NCBI GenBank assembly: GCA_026545225.1
Contig: CM048853.1
Coordinates: 17,362,755 to 17,426,754 of the forward strand
Direction of reading: 5' to 3'
Source of the DNA: Cornus controversa
Taxonomy: Eukaryota > Streptophyta > Magnoliopsida > Cornales > Cornaceae
DNA: 64,000 nt
Notes under the pieces: model-generated
What the model was told of the DNA's origin: nothing
The model's database searches: none
What the model saw: the letters and a program-made list of their open reading frames with translations, nothing else
Shown: one piece after another, positions 1-12,869 of the stretch
Numbering within the stretch: the first letter of the stretch is position 1
Layout of the letters: each line of letters starts with the position of its first letter
Program-made: the position numbers and the translations under genes

Positions 1-487
1 GATGGATTATGCCTAGAGAAGATGAACCATACTGCACCCTAGATTAGAGTAGTTAGGCAGATGACCCATGCCAATCGAAGATAGTCCATGGCTTAGCCTT
101 AATCATATGTTATCTTTTTGACGGATGAAGGTGAGCTTGTAGCCACCGACACCACTTATGCATGATATAATTTCCCATAGTTGATTCAATTGACCATTGA
201 TTGTGGAGTTAGTGGTGAAGTCAAACACCCTAGATTTCTCTCTTATTATCTTCACTATCTATTTCCTTTGATTTATTTTATTTTATCTTTTTAATTAATT
301 AGTCTAAAAATCAAAATTCTTTTCTTAAATTTAATTAGAATTAATTCAGTATTCCAACTCATCAGACCATAATCCCTGAGGTACGATACCCCTTTCGATA
401 GCCCTATTCTGCAAGGAATTCGTTCTGTTGCGAAGTGTGGAAATTTTTAATTGGTATACTTTTTGAGTCACACTCACACACGAATCA
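1..487 (+). mobile_element. Athila family A LTR, 3' end (cut by window edge)
   Basis: The sequence is nearly the same as the last part of the family A LTR at 53604-54962 and, inverted, of the LTRs at 40120-41625 and 49797-51302. It ends in CACACACGAATCA, the LTR end seen in the other copies. The next base is not a primer binding site, so this is a 3' LTR or a solo LTR. About 0.9-1.0 kb of it lies outside the window. It sits inside a CACTA transposase reading frame. Confidence 0.9.
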
Positions 488-2060
488 GTTACAAATAGTT
501 ACCTCCCAGTATGGTAACTCAAAAAATATTAATTCTTTCTTCCACAGACCAACTTTCGTCTTTTCTTTTTTCTTTTTACTCTTACCCTAGTCATTTTGAA
601 AATCTTTTAGAGTATGAAAAATTTCAGTCCCAGACAATATTTTAGGCTTCCACCTGTGTTCTTCACTCCCATCAAACCAACTCTTTTTTTTTATATATGG
701 GTGAGCTGGAGGTAGAAATCTGTAGTGACCCAAGTAAACAGTCTTAGTACTAGATTTCAACCTCCATGAACATGTGTCATCACTACAGGTTGGATAAGCT
801 AATTTACCTTTTGTTACATGACCAGATAAGTTACTATCAGCTGGAAAGTCACTGATTGTCCACATCAAGATTGCCTTCAAATTAAATTTAGACTTTGCAA
901 ATGTATCATAAATTTCCACACATTTATCCCATAACTCTTTCAAATCATCTATAAGTGGCTCCAAATACACATCTATATCATTCCCTAGTTGCTTCGGCCC
1001 TTTTATTAGTAATGTCAACATCATATTTTCCTTAGACATGAGTACTAGTAGCGAAAGATTGTATACCACCAAGATCACTGGCCAACAACTATATGTTGAA
1101 CTAAGGTCACCAAATGGATTAAACCCATCAGTTGCAAGGCCAAGTCTCAAATTTTGTGAATTTGATGCGAAAGAAGGCCATTTTTTATTTATTATATCCC
1201 ATGCAGATGTGTCAACTAGATGTCGCATCTTTTTATCCTAACTTCTATGAATTGAATGCCACATTATTTGTTCTACTATTTCAGGGGACCAAAACATTCT
1301 TCTAAGCCTTGGTACTATTGGAAAGTACCGTAACACCTTAGTTGGGACATTATTCTAAACCTTCTTTGTACATTCATTCTATTTCCACCGTGAAGCACCA
1401 CATTTTGGGCATGTATTCATGTGCTCCTTCTCTTTTCTAAAGAGACAACAATCATTCTTACAGGCATGTATTTTCTTATTTCCTAAATCAAATTTCTTCA
1501 AGAATTTTTTCGTTGTGTGACAGCTTTTGGGAAGTTTGTTATTTGCTAGAAGCATATCTTCAATAAGTTTTAGAAGTTCCTCAAAACCAGTGTCAGATAA
1601 ATTATGTGCTGCTTTGTGCTTGTATGATGCAACAATTAAAGATATAATTGTACACTTTGTGCATTCAGGATATAAAGGGGTCTTAGCATATTTCAAAGAC
1701 TTTTGAAACTCAGCCTCTTTTTTTTCATAGTTAGGTTCCAAAACATTATCATTGTCACCATCAAAGAAAACATCTCTATATATCTCATACGTCTCTAGCA
1801 TTTCAAAATCATTTTTATCACTTTCATGTTGGGGAGCGTCATTCAGATTTTCCCCGTGAAAGTACCGGATAGTGTACATGGGATCCATTCCATTTATCAC
1901 TAAATGATTGTACACTATATCAAAGTGTTGGTGTTGTGCATTTAGACAATGTGTGAAAGGGCATAAAATCTTATCCGGATGCCCCGCATTCACTTGAGCC
2001 ATATTGGCAAACCTCCGTGCTCCTTCTAGATAGTTTGCATCAACTCTACAATTAAAGCTT
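488..2060 (-). pseudogene. CACTA (En/Spm) TNP2-type transposase remnant
   Basis: Read on the minus strand, one frame runs from about 2060 to 488 and matches TNP2 proteins of CACTA DNA transposons. The first part (NYLEGARRFANMAQVNAGHP, then LCPFTHCLNAQ) is the transposase-associated domain, and CPKCGASRW lies near 1385. The part from 1228 down holds the transposase_21 core (LRLGLATDGFNPFGDLSSTY, MMLTLLIKGPKQLGNDIDVY). The frame goes on to FFELPYW at about 508-528 and stops only where the family A LTR begins at 487. Four in-frame TAG codons break it: one at 1379-1381, two between 1228 and 1379, and one at 587-589. It is therefore dead, although no frameshift is needed to follow it. The C-terminal half lies beyond the LTR, outside the window. 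The protein would have bound and cut CACTA ends. The terminal inverted repeats were not found. Confidence 0.88.
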
Positions 2061-2809
2061 TAACTTTTAATTAAACCTAAAGGTCAGTGTAAAATATATT
2101 AACTTCTATAAACACAATATACTACATATAACAACCTGTAAGAAAATGTGCATCCATTCTTTATCCATCAATGTTTGCCCAATTATTCAATAGGAACCTA
2201 TTGCAAAATAGTAAAATTATAGAATATATGATTATTCCATGGAACAACTTTCAAAAGACTATTAATTAACAATCTACTAGGTCAAGTGGTAATTGAGTGG
2301 ATTGTCAAAATAGAAAAAAAAATAGGAAAAAACTTTGTAGATAACAATGTTTATCTTTACAAGTCAAGAAACTAATCTTTGAAATATTATTAATTAAGGT
2401 ACAAAAAAGTGCCCACAACTGCATGCCCCAAGTACTTGCACTTGATACTTACAACGTACAGAACACGTTGATTAATTAAGGTTGGGTAGAATTGATAAGT
2501 ATATTATAATTAGTTGTCAAATTCTAACAGAAATCCTATTTTTATCTCACTAAATGAACAAAAAAGCTTAAATGAAACTAAGAGAAAATAATTCTAGCAA
2601 ATTTCATTTCTATCTCAACTGTAAGGAAAAACCTAACTTTATTGAGATGGTTTAATTTTTGAGTCATATATGGTTTAATAGATCAATGAGTCTGCTCTTT
2701 AACAAAACAAACGGTGCACAATTTTGAGCTTCCTAAAGTGAGTTATGACTAATCTTCTAAAGTGGGATTGAGCTACATATATAATAACTTTAAAACCAGT
2801 TTAAAACAC
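2061..2809. other. AT-rich stretch, no gene seen
   Basis: No coding frame with recognisable similarity. It may be the intron or 5' region of the CACTA element, since it lies directly upstream of its first recognisable exon, but I see no terminal repeats to prove that. Confidence 0.4.
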
Positions 2810-3746
2810 TGATGTGGCCAAATATGTCTTTATTTTTATAGCTTACTATTGCCTATCAAAATATAATTTAAACCACTCGCAAGAGAATAAATCTTTGTAG
2901 ATATGGTTCTTTATAAAGAATATTGATCCCACAAGGAGTTTGGTTGAATTGCACTACGAAGCGAGCATTTCCAATTTAATCCTCAAAACAGAATTTTGGT
3001 TTGAGTTTAACACTACTTTGTAGAATGTAAAAGCATTAAGTTTAAAACAAGTTTTAAAGTTGAGGGAGAGAGAACTAGGGGTGGTTTCCACCTCTAGCCA
3101 TTTGACATGTTCATTTATGTAGCTAATGGGATCTTCTACAAGTATATGCAACACAATGTCATTAGGCTTGTGATCTACAATGACATATCAAAAGATACAT
3201 GTGATTTCTAGCTAAACATAGCCCATCTTTAATAAGCATAATTTTTCAACCTATCTATTTATCATACCTTCTAAATGTGCCTACGAGTGTCCGAACTACC
3301 CTATCTTAGCATGGGCTATATAAGCAAGAAATACCACATTCCATTCAACACAATTACAAAGCCATCATTTACACTTTTTGTGGAAGTTGTAAATGTTGAG
3401 CATTCAAAATCAAGCATTTCTACTCTAAGACAAGAGGAAGAAATAAAATCAAATGAATATATTGAATAAGTTTACAAGTATTATACAAAACACTAGGCTA
3501 AGTAATCAACATATACATATAGATCCCAAAATAGCTACAAAATGCACAAGTTACATGGCTAAGGGTTCAACCACACCCTAGATGGAAAGTTAGTTGATCA
3601 TAGTAGACTTGCAATCCTTTATGGCTAGAGATATGAAGCTTCAAAGGTCTTGTTTTAGCTCCCCTTCCCTCCTCCCGAAAGTTGTGTCTTCTCTCTCCCA
3701 AAAACATGCATATATCACCATCCACTTGTGTCCTTGGGTCTCACCT

Positions 3747-3785
<39 letters not shown>

Positions 3786-3924
3786 TACCTACTATATATG
3801 TATTCTCCTCACTTGGCTATTTGAAGTCAAAAAATCCTCAAAAAAGACGTGCAAAGGTCATTATTGGAAGCAAGTGGCAAGACAAGTGGACAAGTGGGCA
3901 AGTGGCAGTCTGTAGAATTTCAAA
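2810..3924 (-). mobile_element. Athila family C LTR, partial, minus strand
   Basis: The reverse complement matches the family C 3' LTR at 28539-29890 from its TATA tract to its ...GGCCACATCA end. The outer end (2810) is not followed by a primer binding site, so it was a 3' or solo LTR. On the other side it stops at about 3924, inside the place where the intact C LTR has its palindrome cluster. A run of TA repeats at 3750-3782 corresponds to the TATA tract of the LTR. It is a fossil and incomplete. Confidence 0.85.
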
Positions 3925-5302
3925 GCAGTCAGGATCTTGGGGTGTCAAGTGAGATGCTGGAAAGGAATGGATAAATACCAGAGAAGTCAAAAACGTCCGT
4001 TAGGATTAATGGATGGGTAAGTGAGATTCATTCGTCGAGGAATGAGATTGTGAAGTTAAGGGTATGTAAAACCCTAATCTTGGCACTAAATGCCAATGGA
4101 ATGTGGTCCACAAAAATGGACAGTACTGGATGATTTGTTTTGACAAGTGCACCCTTTATGTGCCTTGACCTCAGTGGTGTGCTGTGATATGCGCATGATT
4201 GATGCAGTTGGATCATAGTGTGGATATGATGTCAAGAGAATGATGGGTTGATAGTGGATGAGGATCCTAACATATGGTATCTGAAGTGAGGATAATTTCT
4301 TACCGTGAGGGGGAGAGGTGGACGTAGTAGACGTGTAGACGTAGTGGGCTGCAGTCACTGTATGGCTGTTATTTGGGTACTGTAGGTGATCTCAAACTTT
4401 CATTGGTAAGGGTTGTCTAAAGTAAAGTGCTAATGTGAAAGGAATTCTCCCTAATTATCAACTGGTTCCTTGGTGTGAAGGATGAAAATGGGAAATGGTT
4501 CTCCTCTTGAATAATGAGATTGTGAAAGCAGTGGGATATGAAATCCTGGACTTGGCATTGGATTCCAGCGGGTTGTAGTCTATGAGACCGGGCAGGATTA
4601 TGTGGCTTGCTGCGGCAAGTACACTGTTTATGTTATTTTATCGACGAGTGCACTGTCATGTGCCTTGCTGGTGAGTGCGCTTGTGATGTGCACTGGATTG
4701 ATATGGTTTGTGTTGTGATGATGCCCAGGATATTGGACTAAGCCTGGGAATGGTATGCCAAAGATTGAAAGTCATGTTTAACAATGATATAATGACTTTG
4801 AGTATTGATGATCCCGGATTATAGGGAAGTATCTCTGTGAGTGATTGGTATGATTAGTCAAAGGTGTTGCCTTAGACTAGAGATAGAGATGGACTGGATA
4901 GGTCTTGAGATAGAGACTATGGACTCTAAGAAGTAAGTGCTTCAGAGGAAAGTGAAAGTGAACCGTACATGGGGTTTGGAGTTGCCCAACCATGTCACGG
5001 AAGTGGTTAATTATCCACTAGGTCTGATCACTCGGAATCGTCTATGCAACTTGTGATTGTCTCGGAGTTGTCCACTCACATTAGCTAGACCATCCCGTGG
5101 TTATACTGCTTTAGAGCAGTTGAGACACATTGATTGTACCAGACTTGAGTGTTACGAGTTAGGTGTTGCAAGTGTAGCGCCTAGGGTACGTGGAAAGGGA
5201 AAGTGACGATCATTGGCGAGAATGACGTCTAGTAAGGATTGGTTTTGGAAAGACCATGACTATGCTAATTTCGAGGACGAAATTCCTTGAAGGAGGGGAG
5301 GT
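3925..5302 (+). mobile_element. Ty3/gypsy 3' internal remnant (chromovirus-like end)
   Basis: The last bases (TTTCGAGGACGAAATTCC near 5266, then GGAGGGGAGGT) look like the usual end of a plant chromovirus (Tekay/Del type) polyprotein and its polypurine tract, directly before an LTR starting TGTAAGG. Upstream I cannot find a clear coding frame. Two diverged copies of a block (about 4040-4250 and 4505-4720, sharing AATGAGATTGTGAA and CTTGGCA) show an old tandem duplication. Bases 4950-5150 resemble the CGGAGT-rich repeats of the D solo LTR near 60170-60480. The left part of the element is missing. Confidence 0.45.
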
Positions 5303-8300
5303 TGTAAGGACTGGAATAATTTTGATCGGTTCTGGGTGAATTTTGACCGGATTTATTTTTTTCGAATAAATTAAATTCGAAAAGAATATGGATATACATA
5401 TATATATATATATATATGGAATTATATATATATATATGGAAGGCCTGGACATTATAACATATATATGTTAGAGTATATATATATATAGTGGGTCTTTATG
5501 CAATTATAAGGGAATGGTGGTGCACATGTATAATTATGTGGGTGTCATGTATACAAGTATGTATATATGCATGCATAGTAGTATATACATATTTTATGCA
5601 CATAAATAAACATGTGGTGGAGGGTGTGTAGTGTATATGGTATTATACACACATATATATATAAATATATATATGTGGACCAAAATGAAGAGAAGGAAGA
5701 CCACATGTGTGGTCAGCCGAAAAAGAAGAGGATAAGAAAAGAAGAAAAGAAAGGAAAAGGAAAAAGAAAAGAAAAGAAGAGAAAAGAAAATCGGGAAGAG
5801 AGAGAGAGAAACCAAGAATAGAGAGATCGGGAGAGAGAGACCGAAGGAGAGAAGGAGCCGCCGATTCCGTCGCCGGCGGTGGCTGTGGCTGCCGGCTGTT
5901 CACGGTGGCTGAAGCGGCTATTCTCGGTGGTGACTCTCGGCTGGTACGGTGGACCGAATGGTGGGGACTGTGTAGGTTCTCACGGCTGGGTTTTTGGTTG
6001 GTTTCGGTGACTCTAGCGGCAGCGGTGGGGATCGTTTTCAGCGGTGGGTTCCAGTGGGTGGAGCTTGGGGGCTGAGTTCGACCGTGGTGTTAATGGGATC
6101 CGATTTTTGATTCCTTGTTCTTGGCTGTTCGCGACTCATGGTGGAGTTCCTCAGCTGAGGCAGTGGTGTCGACTTCGTGATTGGAGGCTCATGACCGGTG
6201 GTAGTGGCCGGTTCAGGTGGTGGGTCTATTCGCGACTGAGGTCCTTCTTGGCTTGGGTTGGATGGGATTAACGGTGGTCTTGGGCTTGGCTCGAGCTGGC
6301 TAATGGGTTCGGTTATGAGGCAATCTTCATGGCTATGGTTCGTGGTTAGTGGCTCACGGCTGCCATGACAGTGGTGGAGGTTTTGTTGGGTGAGGACGGT
6401 GACTGTGGTGGTTCACAGTGGTGCCGGCGAGTTTCGGATAGTTGGTTGATAGTTGGTTGAGGTTGCTAAAAAAGAAACGAAGTAGTCCGATGGATTGTTC
6501 GTGTGGACTTCGACATAGGACCGGACCGAACATGGAAATAGACCGCATTGTAAACGCGGGCTTAGTGAAAGCGGGACCTAAGGCAAGTCGATTCTTGCCT
6601 CTATCTCCTACGTATATTTTACTTACGTTGGGTAATTTACATATGTTCTTAATTTGATCATATGTGGTATGTGTATATCTATATATAGGTGTTTATATAT
6701 ATATATATGTGTGGATGTTGTACATGTGTGGGAGGTGTGGATATATATATGTGTGTGTGGTTATATATATATGTATATATATGCGTGGGTTTGGGGAGCG
6801 ATAACATGTTAAATTTAATCGCTTATTTGCATCGTGATATGCATGTATTGTACTGATTGAAATCATGTAAAAAGTATGCTAAATTACATACATGTTTAGC
6901 TATGTGTCGTTTTATATGCATAGGTGAAAATTGTGCATAGGTGGAATGTATATGCGATTATACATGGGTATGGTAGTAGAAATGCATGCTTTATATTTGA
7001 ATATGGTTTTGGCGAGCATTTGAAAAGCATGATTTTGATGTGCTAAATGTGTTATATGTTCTTAATACATATATGGTGACGGAATATATATGTGGTGATA
7101 TATATATGTTGTGAATGAAAAGCATGCTAGTTACTTGTAGTAAATGCATGTCTTGAGTGGAAGCATGATTATATTTATGCTAGTATACATGCATATATGA
7201 CTATATGCAGGATGTGACACATATATGTGTTTATATGTGGGAACGTGAATATGAGATGCATGCTAGCCTTATTTATATATCGAATGTGTGCATTGGTTAT
7301 AGCATGATAAAAATGTGCTAAAGTTGAAGTGTTTTGCATATGTGAGGTGTTATGCAAGTCTTGGAACATGTATGCGCTATATGTGTTGGAATGTGATGAG
7401 AAACATACTATATACTTCTTTCTAGTATTCATAAGTATGGGTTGATGCATGAAAATATTATGCTATGTATATATATATGCATCCATATAGCATATATGGG
7501 AGGGAAATGACACATACGCGGTTATATGTGGGTTTACATGTATAGGTAATTATATGTGTGGTTATGCGGAGATGAAATGCACACTATGTTTTCTTATAAC
7601 TAGCTTATGCATTGTGAAGCACGAAATTGAATGCTTAGTGTTTATATGTTTGAAATGCATATATGGGGCCGTTGTGAGGAAATGGGGAGGTGTGGTTGAA
7701 TTACCTAGAGTAGGTCAGTACTTGGGTATGGTTGTGGTCATAAAGTGGGCAAATCACCCAGAGTAGGTCAATACTCGATCACGGTGAGGGCGTTGGAGCG
7801 GTTACGTCACCTTGGAGTAGGTAAATACTCGGTGACAGTGGTCTATCCACCTTGGAGTAGGTAAATACTCGGTGGCGGTACTGATATGGTCTAACCACCT
7901 TGAACCATCTAAGACTCGGTGACGGTGCTGATATGGTCTAATCATCTTGAGTCAAAATAAGCTCAGTGGCGGTGCTGATATGGTCTAACCACTTTGAGCC
8001 ACCTAATACTCAGTGACGGTGCTGATATGGTCTAATCACCTTGAGTAAACAAATAATTGGTGACGGTGCTGATATGGTCTAATCACCAATGGGCAAACCA
8101 AAATATTGCCCCGGAAGTATGACGTTGGTGGAGTAGGTCAAGGTCGTGAGATGGTTGTGGGAGGTGTCCCAGGCCACATGGTTGGTAAAAATCATGTTAG
8201 GGTATCGGGTGAGACCCGAGGGAGGATGTATATCTTTATGCTTGCATACTTACCTGTGAAGCATGTTATACTATTTAAATACATCTATATTGCATTTAAG

Positions 8301-9113
8301 GTGAGCTACTTGATGAGTAGAAGATGTGGCCATTGATTTACATTGCTTATGTAAATGTGTTGACATATATGTTCTATATACCTATTGGTGCGGAATGTTT
8401 ACTGCTTTCAAGCATGTTGAAAATGATTTTTAAAATCATGTGTAGTGGATTTTGTATGTTCATATGTGCTAGAGTAGCCATGTACGTTGTTGGTTCATGC
8501 ATGCTAGGAAGAGCATGGTCTTAAATATTGTGATATATTTAAGTGCATGTATATTTTTGAGAATGTGTGAGGATCAACTTGCTGCAGCGGTGATAGTATG
8601 GTTCTACATACCTTGTTGGGCCTTTGAGCTCACCCCTTCCCAGGTTTTGCAGGTATTGCTGATTACGGAGTTAGTTAGGGGACTGACAGCACCTGTTGCA
8701 GAGGTAGTGTCTAGATTCCTTAGAATCTGATGTATGTCCAGGATAATGGATAGATAGATGCATTACATTTGGATTAAATGTATAAAGCGATTATGTAGAT
8801 TCAGTTCCTTCAGTTGTATTTTATTCATGTGATGTATGTATATAATACGGACATTCAAGGACTGAGACATGTATATTTTTGATTGTATTATGCATGTTAT
8901 AGAAATGCTGGGGGGACACGTGCCCAGAAGTGTCCATATGAATTTAAAGTAGGTATAACATGCCAGGATCTGATTTATTAGAATGGGTCATGCCTAATTT
9001 TCGTAAAAATAGTTGGAAATTGAGGTTGTATGATCAGGTGATGGTTATGTTGTGAGGGTGATCTCACGGGGTTCACACCTCGGTTTTCGGGCCTCGAGAA
9101 TCGGGGCGTGACA
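5303..9113 (+). mobile_element. Long gypsy LTR (about 3.8 kb), chromovirus-like
   Basis: It starts TGTAAGGACTGG after a polypurine tract and ends GGGGCGTGACA, directly against family C gag sequence, so it marks an insertion into that gag. Start, end and an internal phrase (AGGGTATCGG, then GAGG and CCGAG near 8200) are shared with the D solo LTR at 30500-61978, so the two are diverged members of one lineage. Inside lie TA microsatellites (5397-5490, 5650-5680, 6690-6785), a purine-rich run (5715-5830), a GC-rich stretch (5850-6500) and a tandem repeat (7690-8100). ORFs inside it are low-complexity and are not genes. Confidence 0.7.
7690..8100 (+). repeat. Tandem repeat, 47-bp unit, inside LTR
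   Basis: About nine diverged units. The phrase CTGATATGGT begins at 7881, 7928, 7975, 8022 and 8069, exactly 47 bp apart. Earlier units, keyed on CACC and GAGTAGG, are spaced about 42-55 bp. Units carry ACTCGGTGACGGT. Confidence 0.9.
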
Positions 9114-9736
9114 GTTTCTATGATAGGTTGAGTGATCAACATAGACAAATGGTAGATTTCTCGTGTGGAGGGACATTCCCTCTTAAGAGTCCAGATGAGG
9201 CATGGAGACTCTTTGAGAGCCTAAGTGAGAATTCATCTCAACGCTCTTCTTCTCGAAAGGGTAAAAACACCCAATCTAGTAAGGGAGTGTTTGAATTATC
9301 AAGGTCAGATGAGGTTATCATGCAAGTAGAGGCCCTTACTCGAAAAATTGACCAACTCATAAAGAGTGGGCTGCCTACTTCTAGCCAACCTGTTCCAAAT
9401 CAGGATGGGTGTTCGTTCTGCTATAGCACTTCACATTATGTGCGAGATTGTCCTATGGCCGGTTAATCCCCTAATTATGCTCAAGAGCAAGTGAATGCCG
9501 TGTAGTCTAAACCAATAAATGATCCATACTCGAATACATACAATCCTGGGTACAAGAATCATCCTGCATTCTCTTGGGAATCTCAGAAACCAGGTCCATC
9601 TTTTTAAGGACAACATTCCTACAATTCTCAATCTCAACAGCCTCAATATAGGCCGAATCCTCAACCGTACCATCAAAAATCTAACTACCAAATTCCTCCA
9701 CCACCTCCTCAGAGAAGCCAAGGCTTTGAAGAAATA
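9114..9736 (+). pseudogene. gag: Athila C gag, C-terminal part
   Basis: The reading begins in the middle of the gag capsid region (SDQHRQMVDFSCGGTFPLKSP) and runs through the zinc knuckle CSFCYSTSHYVRDC (C-X2-C-X4-H-X4-C) to the proline- and glutamine-rich tail. Gag packages element RNA in virus-like particles. The upstream neighbour is the foreign LTR that ends at 9113. It is closely similar to the gags of B1 (19197) and B2 (33183). Broken fossil. Confidence 0.88.
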
Positions 9737-10888
9737 GTGCTAAGCAATCTTGAGGCTAACACCTACTTATTGCAGTCCCATTCTCAATCAATTGCTAAGC
9801 TTGAAGCTAATGCTCAATCTATGGCTAGGCTAGAAGCTCAAATAGGGCAACTAGCTAATGCCTTGAATAAAAGGGAGGAAGGAAAGTTGCCAAGTCAACT
9901 GGTGGCAAACCCTAAAGGTGTTCATGTGATTGATGATCCGTCATCTTCATCCTATGATGCTCTTCCTGAGCAGGTGCAATCAATCACCACCCTAAGGAGT
10001 GGTAAAGTCATAAACTCCAAAGTTGTGAAAGAAAAAGAGGAAACCATTGAGCATCCTAAAAATCCAAAAGATTCCCTCACAAATCCAAATCTGAACAAAA
10101 TCTCTAAAAATCCAAAAGAAAAAGCAACTGAAAATGCTTCATCTCCTACTCCAAAATGTGACACATCATTTGAGCCTCCAGTTCCCTTTCCTCAAAGATT
10201 GAAGGAACCTTCACATTTTGGGAAGCAAGGAGAGAAAATCCAGGACATGATTGAAATTTTTAAACAAGTGAAAATCAATCTTCCTCTCCTTGATGTTATT
10301 AAGCAAATTTCCTCCTATACTAAATACTTGAAGGACCTATGTACTCAAAAGCGTAAATCCAGGAACAATGTTCCTAGGAAAGTCCTTTTAACTGAACAAG
10401 TGAGTTCCATTTTTCAGCACCAAGCCCCTCCTAAATTCAAAGATCCGGGTGCCCCAACTATCTCGTGCACCATTGGTAACCACGAATTTGAAAAGGCACT
10501 TCTTGATCTAGGGGCTAGTGTCAACTTGCTTCCCTTTTCAGTATACAAGCAATTAGGTTTGGGGGAACTTAAGCCCACCACAATAGTGTTGCAACTCGCT
10601 GATCGATCGGTGAAGTAACCACATGGCATTGTTGAAGACGTGATCATTCAAGTGGATAAGTTTTATTTTCCAGTGGATTTCATAGTCCTTGATACAGAAC
10701 TTGTCCAAAATCCTACTCGGCATATTCTAATCATTCTAGGTCGTCCATTTCTAGCTACGGCAAACGCTTGAGTTAATTGCCGCACTGGAGTAATGGATAT
10801 CTCTTTCGGGAATATAAAAGTTTGACTGAAGATCTTCAATGCTTCTCACCACCCATCCAATGACAAAAGTGAATGCTTTTGCGTTGAT
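9737..10888 (+). pseudogene. pol: Athila C gag tail and protease region
   Basis: It starts with a coiled-coil-like repeat (SIAKLEANAQSMARLEAQIG) that closes gag. A lysine- and asparagine-rich spacer follows, then the aspartic protease: LLDLGASVNLLPFSVYKQLG carries the D-[TL]-G-A active-site signature in the DLGAS form usual in Athila. The block is collinear with B1 21041-21787 and B2 34865 onward. The protease would mature the polyprotein. It belongs to a broken fossil element. Confidence 0.85.
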
Positions 10889-12844
10889 GTGTTAGAAGAT
10901 CTAGTTCAAGAAGCACTGCCCTCCATTCTTTCAAAGGATCCTCTCAATGTGTGCTTAAGCCACTTCAACTGTGATGACTATGACATTGAGCAATCTATAA
11001 GTGAAGTCAATTCACTGCTTGATGCCACGGCTATCATGAATTCCCCTAAATGGAGAGCACCGAGAGAACCTTTGCCACCTTTGTCAAATGCTTCCCAAAC
11101 TCCTTCTCTCGTATCCCCACCACAGCTTGAGCTTAAGCCTTTTCCAGCTACTCTCAAGTATGCTTTTTTAGGCTGCAATAAAACCCTCCCAATCATCATT
11201 GCCTCCAATCTCACTAATGAACAAGAGAGGGAACTTCTCAGAGTGCTAGAAGAGCATAAGAAAGCCATAGGATGGAGTGTTGCTGATCTAAAGGGAATAG
11301 ATCCTTCCATATGTATGCACCGCATACACTTGGAAGAGGATGCAAAGACCTTACGAGAGGCACAACGTCGATTAAATCTAAATATGAAAGACGTTGTAAT
11401 GAAGGAGGTTGTGAAATTGCTAAATACAAGAATCATTTACCCCATCTCAGATAGCAAGTGGGTTAGCCCTACTCAAGTGGTACCCAAGAAATCAGGCATC
11501 ACTGTGCAACCAAATGACAAGGGTGAGTTAATTCCTCAGCGCACCACCACAGGATGGAGAGTGTGCATAGACTATAGGAAACTCAACCTAGCAACTAGGA
11601 AAGATCATTTCCCATACCCATTCATTGATCAAATCCTAGAGAGGCTAGCACGCCAAAGTTTCTTTTATTTTCTAGATGGATATTCTGGATACAATCAAGT
11701 GGCCATAGACCCGAGAGACCAAGAGAAAACCACTTTCACATGTCCATTCGGTACATTCGCTTATAGACGCATGCCTTTTGGGTTATGCAATGCACCTATA
11801 ACTTTTCAAAGGTGTATGGTGTCTATCTTTTCTGACATGGTGGAAAACTTCTTGGAAGTATTTATGGATGATTTTTCTGTCTTTGGACCTTCATTCGAAT
11901 CTTGCTTCCATAATCTGTCCTGTGTTCTTACACGATGTCAAGAGACAAATCTCATCCTCAGTTGGGAAAAGAGCCATTTCATGGTTCAAGAAGGCATAGT
12001 CCTAGGGCATATTGTGTCCAAAAGAGGAATAGAAGTTGACAAAGCCAAGATTGAACTTATTTCCAAACTTCCTCCACCATCAACGGTGAGAGAAATTCAT
12101 TCATTCCTTGGGCATATAGGTTTTTACCGTCGCTTCATCAAGGATTTTAGCAAGATCTCTCGACCATTGTGTCGCCTTCTTGAAAAAGAGTCTTGTTTTA
12201 CCTTTGATGCAGCATGCCTTGAAGCTTTTGAGAAGCTGCGCGCGTTGCTTACACAAGCTCCAATACTCATTCCTCCAAATTGGGCTCTCCCATTTGAGGT
12301 GATGTGTGATGCATCCGACTATGCAATGGGTGAAGTTTTAGGGCAACATGTGGATAAATTGCCTCATGCAATCTATTATGCAAGCAAAACACTTTCTGAA
12401 GCCCAAATAAATTATACCACAACAGAAAAGGAATTGCTTGTTGTGGTGTATGCTTTAGACAAATTTTGAGCTTACCTCTTAGGTTCAAAGGTCATTGTCT
12501 ATTCTGATCATGCTGCCCTCCGGCATCTTTTGGCAAAGAAGGACACCAAACCCCGACTGATCCGATGGATACTCTTGTTATAAGAGTTTAATTTTGAGAT
12601 TAGAGATAAAAAGGGAACAGAAAATGTAGTGGCAGATCACCTTTCTAGGATTATCATAGAGACTCTAAATGATCCACTCCTAGTTTATGAATCCTTTTCG
12701 GATGAGCAACTTTTTGTAGTCTCTCACGAGAGCACTCCTTGGTATGCGGACATTGTCAATTTTTTGGCAACCGACAAAATTTCGTCCTCTTGGACCAAGC
12801 AAGAGAAGGATCGTTTCTTCTCCCAATCTAGATCATATTATTGA
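10889..12844 (+). pseudogene. pol: Athila C reverse transcriptase and RNase H
   Basis: The palm motifs are [39 protein letters not shown] and the catalytic FMDDFSVF (F-M-D-D form). A connection domain follows with LGHIVSKRGIEV and [16 protein letters not shown], then RNase H with [10 protein letters not shown] and YTTTEKELL. After that come the RNase H end and the linker (VADHLSRI). The order PR-RT-RH-INT is that of Ty3/gypsy. Protein similarity to B2 (34865-37243) is very high and to family A (45386-47419) clear. Fossil. Confidence 0.93.
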
Positions 12845-12869
12845 GACGATCCTTAACTCTTCAAATATT

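Noticed and set aside
5594-6075. Overlapping ORFs rich in Lys/Arg/Glu or Phe/Ser/Leu
   Set aside because: They are translations of a purine-rich low-complexity run and GC-rich LTR sequence. No domain, and they lie inside the long LTR.
9431-9721. Arg/Leu-rich ORF on the minus strand opposite C gag
   Set aside because: Antisense shadow of the gag zinc-knuckle and tail region, with no independent support.
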